Source of the DNA: Vigna angularis
Taxonomy: Eukaryota; Streptophyta; Magnoliopsida; Fabales; Fabaceae
Direction: 5' to 3'
NCBI RefSeq assembly: GCF_016808095.1
Contig: NC_068976.1
Coordinates: 3,492,001-3,556,000 of the forward strand
DNA: 64,000 nt
Numbering within the stretch: position 1 is the stretch's first letter; the number at the start of each line of letters is the position of its first letter. Positions 47,801 to 59,800 of the stretch are shown here, one piece after another. Both the position numbers and the translations under genes were made by a program. The notes below the pieces were generated by a model that saw only the letters and a program-made list of their open reading frames with translations, was not told where the DNA came from and made no database searches.

Positions 47801-50800
47801 GTTTAACATCTAACTTGTGTATGGTTGGACGTCATTGCTTTTTAGACGGCGGTTGTATTTTCAAACGACGTCGAGCGATTGAATTTATCTACAACAATGC
47901 CACCGGTCATCTTTAACGTTGGTTGTTCTGTTATTGGACGTGATGATGATGATGATGGTGGTGATGGTGATGATTGTGGTGATGATGATGATGGTGATGA
48001 TGATTGCCATCACAATCCTAACTACTTGGCCGAAATACATGGCCTAAAGAAACCTACACTACTTGGCCGAATACATGGCCTAAATAAACCTACACTACTC
48101 TTCCAACTATGCTCCATGATGGCTCCAAAGGTGGTCCACAAGGTAGAGTTGATACCATCTTCAAGGATGACTTCCACTCTTCTTGAAAATGCTTCACCAT
48201 GGCTAGGGGATTTGCCATCAAAGGCACCAAGTTGTTGATGAGCACAGCCTATCATCCTGAGACAGATGGTCAAACAGAGATGTTCAATCGAACGTTGGAG
48301 ACATAATTAAGATGTTTCAGTTCAGAGCAACCAAAGGGCTGGGTGGTTGTCCTTCCTTGGGTTGAATATTGGTATAACACCAGTTTTCAAGGATCTACTA
48401 GGTGCACACCTTTTGAAATTGTTTATGGTCATGCTCCTCGTGCTCCTTTGGCTATCACTCGTTTTGTTCTCGGGGAAACCGTTGTTCAAGTTGTGGCACA
48501 TGATCTTATGACTAGAGATGAAGCTCTTCTCCAATTGAAGTATTATCTAGGAAGGGTGCAAGAGTATATGGTCAAGTCTGCCAACAAGAAGAGAAGATCG
48601 TCTTTGATCAAGGTTGGGTTGGGGATTGGGTCTTTTTGAAAATTCGTCCCCATAGGTAGTTGGGTCCCATCGCTTTTCGCCTTCAGCTGCCAGAGATAGC
48701 CCGGATTCATCCTATTTTTAATGTCTCCCATCTTAAGATGGCTATTACACTCAATAAGTCGAACAAAACCTTCCAACTGAACTCCACATACCAGAACTAA
48801 GTTGTTTTCCCTTTAAAGTCTTGGATCAAAGGGTGCAGCAATATGATGGTATCTCAGTTCCTCAACTCCTTATTCAGTGGCAAATGGGAGGACCCGAAGG
48901 TGCTACATGGGAAGATGAAGGAACAATTCGTGATCAATTTCCAGATTTTCACCTTGAGGACAAGGTTGTTCAGAATCTTGGGAGTATTGATACGCCTTTT
49001 AAAGTGTATGTTAGGAAAAATGTTAAAAATTAGAAGTTATAGAATAGTTGTCAGGGCTTGGACGGTTTATGGGTGGTTAGAGGTGGTGATTTTGTTTAGT
49101 ATGGTTGTCTTTTAAGGGGCAAACGGTTCCTCCTACAGTGGTTTGGTTTTATTGTTATTTCAAAACAGGTGCTAACCTGTGTGAAGGGAAACTCTTCCCT
49201 TGGACGCTGTTGAATGTTTTTAGACCTATAATCTAGTAAAACTATCTATGTAATTGTTGGATGTTTAATTTGAGTGTTACTGCCCTATTAATCCTATAAT
49301 TTGAATTCTTGATCTCAAGAATTCCTAACACACATAAAGTAATATGAATCTAGAGTATTATGAGGTGCCTAAGTGACGCATCATGTAGTATGGAAGGCTA
49401 TGCAGAATATTTGAAGTGTCTGTTCTCCCTCCTAAATAACTTGCTTTTGAGAGTGGGTTCCCCAAGGGCTTGCAACCTTATTATCAGCATCAGAATACAC
49501 TATGCTGTCAGCTTGAGTAACCAAATAATCAATCAAGCAATTAAACAAAAAAAATCAAATCATGAAATAGAAGAAATATAACACAATGGCTTTGTAATTT
49601 GTCCAGAGTTTAAGCCATAAAATTTTCAGGGATTACAAACCTTCTTTGACGACCTTTTCCTGGAATAGCTTAAATATGTCGAGCAAGCAATGAGCATCCA
49701 TAGCTGCATATCTTATCTGCTCTTCTGTAAGAGGACGATGTGACCAATCACTACATTGAAGTTCCTAGAGCACATATAAGTTTGGTTAACACGATAGAGT
49801 AGAGTAATTGAAAAATGCCATTTGGAACAACTCTGGATCCTAAACTTCCAAAGGAGGACATGCAAATCTTTGAGCAAATAAGGGGATCCCCTTTCACTTA
49901 CCATTACTCACATCATTTTCAATTTAAATTCAACAATATGAACAGAAGTATCTTTTATGGTACTTAAGATCTAAAAGAGAGAAAAAAATGTTTCTCAAAG
50001 TTCTTATTTCATTTCTACTCTTAAGCTTACATTTATAGAACTAGAGAGAGTGCTCTCTAGTTGTAACACACTTAACACAACTCACACACAACTCATACAC
50101 ACTCACACACAGCTCATACACACTCACACACAGCTCATACCCACTCACACATAAACCAATAATTCTAACACTCCCCCTCAAGCTGGAGCATACAAATTGT
50201 ATGTGCCAAGCTTGGAACAAATAAACTCAATCCGAGGTCCCCTTAATGACTTAGTCAACATATCTGCGAGTTGGTCATTTGATCCAACAAACTCAGTACA
50301 TATTTCTTTTGACAATAACTTTTCCCGAACAAAATGACAATCAATTTCTATATGTTTGGTTCTCTCGTGAAACACTGGATTTGATGCAATGTGAAGAGCA
50401 GCTTGGTTATCACAATACATCTTCATACTCTGGATGTCACAGAAGTTAAGTTCTTGAAGGAACTGCTTTACCCATATAAGTTCACATGTTAATGAAGCCA
50501 TTGCCCTATATTCAGCTTCAGCTGTTGATCGAGCCACTACATTTTGTTTCTTACTTTTCCATGAGATAATGTTTCCTCCAAGGAAAACACAATATCCAGT
50601 AGTAGATCGTCTATCAATAGGAGAACCTGCCCAATCAGCATCACAATATCCTGATACCTGAAGGCTTCCTTTTTCTTCATATAACAGCCCTTGCCCAGGA
50701 GCCTTTTTTACATACCTTAGAATGCGAATGATAGCATTCCAATGGCCAACACATGGAGCTTGCATGAACTGACTAACCACTCCAACTGCAAAAGATAGAT

Positions 50801-53800
50801 CCGGCCTTGTAATAGTAAGATAGATTAGTTTCCCAACTAGCCTCCTATATCTCTCTGGGTCGGAGAATAACTCACCTTCTTCTGTTGTCAATTTTTGATT
50901 TGGATCCATAGGGCTATCAACCGGTCTACAATCAATCATGCCTGTTTCTTGCAAAATATCCAGAGCATACTTCCTTTGGGAGATTACAACTCCATCTTTT
51001 GACTGAGCTATTTCAATGCCTAGGAAGTATTTGAGGCTCCCAAGATCCTTGGTTTGGAAATGTCTACACAAATACTCCTTCAGTTGAGATATTCCAGCAA
51101 TATCATTTCCTGTAATAACTATATCATCAACATATACTATCAAGTAAACACATTTCCCTGGAGATGAATGATAATAAAAGACTGAATGATCTGCTTCACT
51201 GCGTCGTAGCCCAAATTTTTGAACAATGGAGCTAAACTTTCCAAACCAAGCACGTGGTGATTGCTTGAGCCCATATAGAGATCGGTTCAATTTACAAACC
51301 ATACCAGACTCCCCCTGAGCAACAAACCCAGGAGGTTGCTCCATATAAACCTCTTCCTCAAGATCACCATGGAGAAAGGCATTTTTGATATCCAATTGAT
51401 GAAGCGGCCAATGACGAATGGCTGCCATTGCAAAGAACAATCGAATGGTAGTCATCTTTGCCACAGGAGAGAAGGTATCACAATAATCAAGACCATAAAC
51501 CTGAGTGTACCCTTTTGCAACCAGTCGAGCTTTGAGTCTATCAATGTCAGCATTAGGACCGACTTTAATTGCATATACCCATCGACAACCAACAGCCTTT
51601 TTGCCTGGGGGAAGTGGCACAAGCTCCCAAGTATGACTGTGGTCAAGAGCCTGCATTTCTTCAATCATGGCGTGTCGCCATCCAGGATGATCAAGTGCTT
51701 CCTTCACAGTTTTAGGAATAAGCACAGGAGACACTGAGGATAAAAGTGAATAAAAGGAGGACGACACTCTGTGATAACTAAGAAAATTATAAATGGGATG
51801 AGGATTTCGAGTGGAACGATTACCTTTTCTGAGAGCAATGGGCCAACCAAAATCATCTTCACCAGGAGGCGTGACAGGAGATGGTGACGAAGAAGAATCT
51901 GAAGAAGGAGATCCACCATTTTCTGGAAGAGGATTATCCATCGGGGTACTGTGTCGAAGGTTATCAGTATGTGGAGAGGAAGGTTCGAGAGGACCTTGGG
52001 TATTACTTGGATTGACTGAGGTATTTGAGATATTAGACTCAACTACTGGAATAGGAAGTACCTGTTGGAGGATATGAACATCTTGAACAGATGGAGAGAA
52101 GAAAGGTGTCTGTTCAAAGAAGGTAACATTAGCAGACATGTAGTATTTCTTGGTTTCAGGAGAGTAACATCGATACCCTTTTTGAAGTCGAGAATAGCCC
52201 AAAAAGACACATTTGATCGCACGAGCAGAGAGCTTGTCAAGTCCCGGAGACATGTCATGAACAAAACAAACACAACCAAAGACTCGAGGAGAGGTGTGAA
52301 AGAGAGGGTTATTGGGAAAGAGAACGAAGAAAGGAACTTTATTATTGAGAGAGGAGGAGAGCATTCTATTAATAAGAAAACATGCAGTTAAGATGGCATC
52401 CCCCCAGTGATGAATAGGAATGTGAGCACCAAGCAAAAGAGTACGAGCCGTTTCAACCAAGTGTCTATTTTTTCTTTCGGCTATACCATTTTGCTGGGGT
52501 GTATGAGGACAAGTGGACTGATGCAAAATACCATGGGAGCTAAGAAGTGAAGAAAAAGTTGATGAGAAATACTCTTTAGCATTATCACTTCTTAAGACTT
52601 TAATTACTTGGCCAAATTGGTTTTTGATTTCATTCAAAAAGGATGTGAAAATAGGTAACAATTCAGAGCGATCTTTCATCAGATAAACCCAAGTACATCT
52701 AGAATACTCATCAATAAAGGTAACAAAATACCGAAAACCAAAAGAAGAGACGCGACTAGGTCCCCAGACATCAGAATGAATAATAGAAAAACTAGAAGTA
52801 CACATTGATTGAGATCTTTTAGGGAAGACAGATCTAACATGTTTTCCTAGTTGACAGGACTCACATTCTAAAGTTTGAAGACCACTAAGTTCAGGACACA
52901 TCTTTTTTAATTTTGACAAGTTAGGATGGCCAAACCGATCATGTAACACTTTAGGGGGAAGAGCGGCAACACAAGATACCCGTGGACGAAATCCAAAATG
53001 GTATAAACCTCCAGCTTCATATCCTTCTCCAATCTGTCTCCCCGAGCCACGCTCTTGTATAACAAAAGATTTTGAATCAAACGTTATTGAACAATTTAAT
53101 ATTTTGGTTAACTGACTTAGGGAAATTAAATTGAATGGACAGTTAGGAACAAAAAGAACGGATTTTAGAGTTAGAGAGGGAGACAGGGAAACTTGACCGA
53201 TTCCCTTTGAACAAGTTTTAGAGCCATTTGCAAGGGTAATGAAATGAGGTTTTTCTTGGAGAGAAAGATTTGAGAACAATGAGGTATTACCAGAAATGTG
53301 ATCAGAAGCACCCGAGTCAATTACCCATGAATTTGGACCTGCCATGGATTGAGAAATGCAAGCTGTGGATGTGCTTGAGGACTGAGATGATTGTGCCAAG
53401 CTGTTAGACTTTAAGCGCAGATACTCTTGATACTCTTCCTCAGTAAACTTGGAGTTGGAAGTGGAAGTTTCAGCCTGAGAGATATTGGCGGTTTTTGAAG
53501 GAAAGCCATGCAAGGAGTAGCAGTTTTCTTGGGTGTGACCCATCCTGTTACAGTAAGAGCATTGACGTCCCCGACCTCCACGTCCTCCACGTCCTCCTCC
53601 TCTAGTTCCACGTCCTCTTCCTCGCGTGGCAACCATGACAGATGGTTCTATTGTTTCATGAGTTTCCTGAGACTGAGGCACAGGAACACGAAGAAGACGT
53701 GTGGTCAAGGCTTCCAAGGAAGGGACTTCATGACTTGTCAGAAGTTGATCTCTGATGTGATTCAAATCTGGATGCAAAGCACGTAGGATCATTACCATAT

Positions 53801-56800
53801 AATACTGGTCAAGCTTCTTTTTGATATCTTCTGAAGATTCCAAGAACATTCTCAATTCTTCCACAGCTGCTTGGGCTTCCGTCATGAAGGAGACCATATC
53901 ATGGTCTGTCATTTTGAGACAGGCGAGCTTGTTTGCGGTATCATAGAGACGTTGAATATCATTAGCATAAATGCTTTGGGCTTTCTTCCAAAAGGTGTGA
54001 CATGTCTTGAAGGCTCTAAGAGATATCAAAAGTCGGGGTTCCACAGATTGCCACAATAGGGCACACAGTTGAAAATCAGCTTGTTTCCATTGTTCAGCTT
54101 TGTCAGAAGGTACTTGACTCCCATCCTGCTCAAGGTGGTCATAACGTCCTTGACCAAGGAACCACATTTCTACAGCAGCAGACCAAGACATATAATTCTT
54201 TCCATTTAGCTTTTCGGAAGTGATTGAGGGACTTCCAGAGAAAGAAAGAGCACTTCCAGATGCCATTTTTCAAAGAAAGAATAAGAAAAACCGTGTAGGA
54301 CCCGAAAACCCTAGAGGGTTTCTTAAGGATTTCTTAAAGAGAAGCTTCTAGACCCACTAAAGTAAGATTTTGAGGGTCAGAACGGACAGAGGAGCTGAGG
54401 ACGACAGCTATGGAGGTGGCGCGGAGACTTTCCGGTGAGCAGATGGCGGCGCGTGGGCAGCACGCGCTTGTTCGCAGCGCACAAAGCGGCGGCGCGTGAC
54501 GGAGCGTGGATGAGAATCAGGCGAACCCACCGGTGGGGTTGGCTTTCGCGTGAAGAGGCGAACCAGATCCAGTGGTCGCCGGACGGAACTGTGACGGCGG
54601 ACGACGGCGGCGGACGGCGGCGGACGGCGGCGGACAGATACCTGGATGGCGGATAACCAAGTTGAAGAACTTGAAACTGCAGTTGACAGCTGCAGATAGT
54701 GGCGAGACAGCCGCAGACAACGACTAACGGCACCGGACAGGTGCGACCAGCAGTGACAATGCTGGTGGACAACACACGGAAACCAGAGCAGGATGAACCA
54801 GCTCTGATACCAACTTAAGATCTAAAAGAGAGAAAAAAATGTTTCTCAAAGTTCTTATTTCATTTCTACTCTTAAGCTTACATTTATAGAACTAGAGAGA
54901 GTGCTCTCTAGTTGTAACACACTTAACACAACTCACACACAACTCATACACACTCACACACAGCTCATACACACTCACACACAGCTCATACCCACTCACA
55001 CATAAACCAATTGTTAGATGTTAAGATGTGTGTTTCTATTATTTGGGCTTAGTCTATTATGTATTAAGGGCATTGGCCCATATCTTACAATATAAATAAA
55101 CTACCCTATGTGTAGTCTAAACACATAAGGGATATTTTCTCCCAATCTTCTTTATTTCTCATATGGTATCTAGAGCACAGGAATAGTTCCAGTCAACTCC
55201 ACGGTCTCCGGCACCCATCACTACTGCTGTTGTCGCGTCGCCGCCGCTGCCGTCGCCACCGCCGCTTCCGTCGCCACCGCCGCGCCGTCGCCGCCGCCGC
55301 CGCCGCCGGAGCTCCAGAATCGACCGGCGACCACACCATCCGAAGCGTCTCGGCCGGGCGACCACCGTCGCACGAAGATCGCCGCGATCGGAGCTCTCAC
55401 GCGCCTCCACGCGCCGCCGCAAGAGTCGCCGCTGCCGCCGCTGCCGCCGCGCGTGCCGGCGCGTCGCCGGAGCTTTCCGCCGCCGATCAGCACCGCCGTG
55501 ATCGCCTCCTCGCCCTCTTTCTGGATCTGTGGTCGTTGCGTCAATCGGAGCACTTTGAATTTTTAGGGTTTCTCCCTCTCCATGGCGTCTTCCTCGTCTA
55601 CAAACACCTCTATTGGTGGCTCATCTTCTGATCCCTCAATATATACTAATTATGTGAATGTACACTTGTCCATTGACAAGTTAGATGGCACAAATTATGC
55701 AACATGGGCGTCCGACATCAAACTTTGGTTGAAGAGTCAGGGGTACTTAGATCATCTTACTCAAAATGTGACTACTGTTCTCATAGATGACACTTCCCGC
55801 TGGATGAAAATTGATGCTCAGTTATGCATTGTTATAAAGTCCACCATTCACTCCTCACTGAAACAAATGTTTCGATCCTATGAGACATGTTCAGAAGTAT
55901 GGGCACAAGCGAAGTTGTTATACACAAATGACACTCAGCGTCTTTATGGTGTTTGTCTGGACCTATTAACTGTTATTGGTCCGCGCAATCCTGGTCCCAT
56001 GGCAGAATATTTGGGTAAAATTCATGCCCTTCTTCATGACTTTAATGATATATTACCTCCTGCTTCCACTCCTGCTGAAGAATTGGAACAACGATCAAAG
56101 TTCTTCATGTTGTTGGCATTATACGGACTCTCTGATGATGTTTCTCATGTCCGTGATCAGATTTTGGGTTCTCCTATCATACCCAACTTTACTTCTACTT
56201 GTTCTGCTCTTTTGCGTATACCGAGCAAACCCGTCACTGAGACATCTCCTCGTACTGATGATTCCTCTGTTATGGCTGCTCAACGTGATGATCGAAGTCG
56301 GTCTCGCAAGCCAAGTAAAGGACGTCCAAAATGTGACCATTGTGGCAAGTTAGGCCACAAGATTGATAGATGTTATGCTCTCCATGGACGTCCTCCTCGA
56401 CCTGTAGCAGTGGCAAATTCTGATCCACCTCCCCGATCACCGTCTGCAGACCATCCTACTTCATCTAATATCGTAGACAAACCTGCAATCTTTAACGAAT
56501 TTCTCAGATGGTATGAGGATCATCAGCACTCTGGTTCCACTACATCTGCATCTGTTGCACGTACAGGTACACCTTTTGTTGGTCTAACTCACTCCCTTGG
56601 ACCTTGGGTCCTTGACTCAGGCGCCACCGATCATATCACTGGTAACAAGTCCTTGTTTTCTTCCTTGTCATGTCCAGCTAATTTACCCTCGGTAACAATG
56701 GCTGATGGGTCTAGAGTCTCATCTCATGGTATTGGTACTGTTAATATTTTTCCATCCATATCCATTGATCATGTACTTTATGTCCCTGGGTCTCCCTTCA

Positions 56801-59800
56801 ACTTATTGTCCATTAGTCGTTTAACTCGTACTCTTAATTGTGTTATTTCCTTTACTAAAGATTCTGTTTGGTTGCAGGACCGGAGTTCGAAACACATGAT
56901 TGGCACAGGATGTGAGTCTCATGGCCTTTATCATCTCCGCCCCTCTCCACATGTTGGCGTAGTCATGGAGTCACCATCCCTTCTTCATGCTCAGTTCGGT
57001 CATCCTAGTCTTGCCAAACTACAACAACTTGTCCCGAGGTTGTCCACATTATCAAGTTTGTCATGTGAGTCTTGTCAGTTAGGGAAGCATACTCGTCGTT
57101 CCTTTCCTCGTAGTGTCTCACAACGGGCGTCGTCCCCCTTTTCATTGGTTCATTCTGACATTTGGGGACCTAGTCGTGTTAAGTCCATTTTAGGTTTTCA
57201 GTATTTTGTTACCTTTATTGATGACTATTCCAGATGTACTTGGTTGTTTTTAATGAAGAATCGTTCTGAGTTGTTTTCTATTTTTCAATCTTTTTTCAAT
57301 GAAATAAAAACACAGTTTGGGGTGTCTATTCGAAATTTACGTAGTGATAATGGCCGTGAATACCTTTCTCAACAGTTTAAACAGTTTATGGCTTCTCATG
57401 GCATTCTTCACCAAACCTCATGTGCTTATACCCCTCAACAAAATGGGGTGGCTGAGCGTAAAAATAGACACCTTATTGAAACAACTCGTACACTTCTTAT
57501 TCATGGTCAAGTACCCTCACGTTTTTGGGGTGATGCAGTTCTCACAGCATGTTATCTTATCAACCGCATGCCATCTTCCGTCCTAGATAACAAAATCCCT
57601 CATTCTATCTTATTTCCTCAAGACCCTCTGCATCCATTACCTCTTCGAGTTTTTGGGTCTACATGTTTTGTTCATGATTTTAGTCCTGGTCTTGATAAGT
57701 TATCTCCTAGGTCTCACAAATGTGTCTTCTTAGGATTTCCACGGTCACAAAAGGGCTATAAGTGTTTTTCCCCTTCCCTCAATCGTCATTTTATCTCTGC
57801 TGATGTCACTTTTGATGAGTCTTCTTTTTACTTTTCACATCTATCTTCTAGTTCTGTACCTCTCCCTGTTACTGTTGATATTCCTCTTATCTGTGATCTT
57901 CCTGGTGATGCTCCACCCATTTTGTCTTCTCCTTCTTTAGACTCTCATTCACCACAGGATCATCCTTCACCTCCACCCCTTCAGGTTTATAGTCGCCGTA
58001 ATTGTCTCCCTCATGACTCACTTCCGGTGCCGCCTCATGTGTCTCCTCCGGCTCCAGCAACTGAGTCTGACTTGCCTATTGCCCTCCGTAAAGGTATACG
58101 CTCTACCCGTAACCCTTCCCCCCATTATACTGTTCTTAATTACCACAGATTATCTCCATCTTTTTATACTTGTCTCTCATCCATTTCTTCTGTGTCAATT
58201 CCCAAATCTGTGGATGATGCCTTAACTCATCCTGGTTGGCGTCAAGCTATGATGGATGAATTAAGTGCTTTACAGGAAAGTGGAACTTGGGAGCTTGTCC
58301 AATTACCATCTGGAAAGTCTGTTGTTGGTTGCAGGTGGGTGTATGCTATCAAGGTTGGTCCTGATGGCACAATTGATCGTTTGAAAGCTCGACTGGTTGC
58401 CAAAGGCTACACACAGATTTTTGGTTTGGATTATGGTGATACTTTTTCTCCAGTGGCAAAAATGACCTCTGTTCGCCTTTTCATTGCCATGGCCGCTCTT
58501 CGACAATGGCCTCTTTACCAACTTGATGTCAAAAATGCTTTTCTCAATGGTGATTTGCAGGAAGAAATTTATATGGAGCAACCGCCTGGCTTTGTTGCTC
58601 AGGGGGAGTCCTCTGGATTGGTATGTCGTCTTCGCAAATCCTTGTATGGCCTAAAACAGTCTCCTCGGGCCTGGTTTGGTAAATTCAGTTGTGTTGTTCA
58701 ACAATTTGGTATGTCTCGCAGTGAAGCGGATCATTCAGTGTTCTATCGCCACTCGAGTGCTGGATGTATCTATTTAATAGTGTATGTCGATGATATTGTT
58801 CTCACAGGAAGCGACTATCTTGGCATCTCTCAGATGAAACAACACCTTTGTCATCATTTTCAAACCAAAGATCTTGGCAAACTCCGGTACTTTTTGGGTA
58901 TTGAAGTAGCACAATCCAATGATGGTATTGTCATATCTCAGAGGAAGTATGCGTTAGACATCTTGGAGGAAACAGGGTTAATGAACTGTAAATCTGTTGA
59001 GACACCTATGGACCCTAACATCAAACTCCTACCAAATCAGGGGGAGCCTTTCTCAGATCCTGAACGGTACAGAAGACTAGTTGGTAAATTAAACTATCTT
59101 ACTGTTACGCGTCCTGACATTTCCTTCGCAGTTAGTGTGGTGAGTCAATTTCTAAACTCCCCATGTGAAGACCATTGGGATGCAGTTGTTCGTATACTGA
59201 AGTATATTAAAAGATCACCTGGAAAAGGTTTGCTATATGGCCCTAACAACGATACAAAGATCGTTTGCTATTCAGATGCTGATTGGGCTGGTTCCCCTTC
59301 TGATAGGAGATCTACTTCTGGATATTGTGTCTCTATTGGTAGCAACTTGATATCTTGGAAAAGTAAGAAGCAAAGTGTTGTGGCAAGGTCGAGTGCAGAA
59401 GCAGAATATAGAGCTATGGCATCAGCTACTTGCGAGCTTGTGTGGCTTAAACAATTGCTTAGTGAATTGAAATTTGGAGATGTCACTCACATGATACTTA
59501 TATGTGATAATCAAGCTGCTCTCCATATTAGCTCTAATCCTGTCTTCCATGAGAGAACCAAACACATTGAAGTTGATTGTCATTTCATTCGAGAAAAAAT
59601 CATATCCGGAGATATCAAGACTGAGTTTGTTAACTCAAGCAACCAGTTGGCAGACATATTCACTAAGTCCTTACGAGGACCTAGAATTGATTATCTTTGT
59701 AACAAGCTTGGAACATATGATTTATATGCTCCAGCTTGAGGGGGAGTGTTAGATGTTAAGATGTGTGTTTCTATTATTTGGGCTTAGTCTATTATGTATT

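Noticed and set aside
55159..55631. Arginine/alanine-rich ORFs in the copia 2 leader
   Set aside because: Products of CCG triplet composition in both strands.
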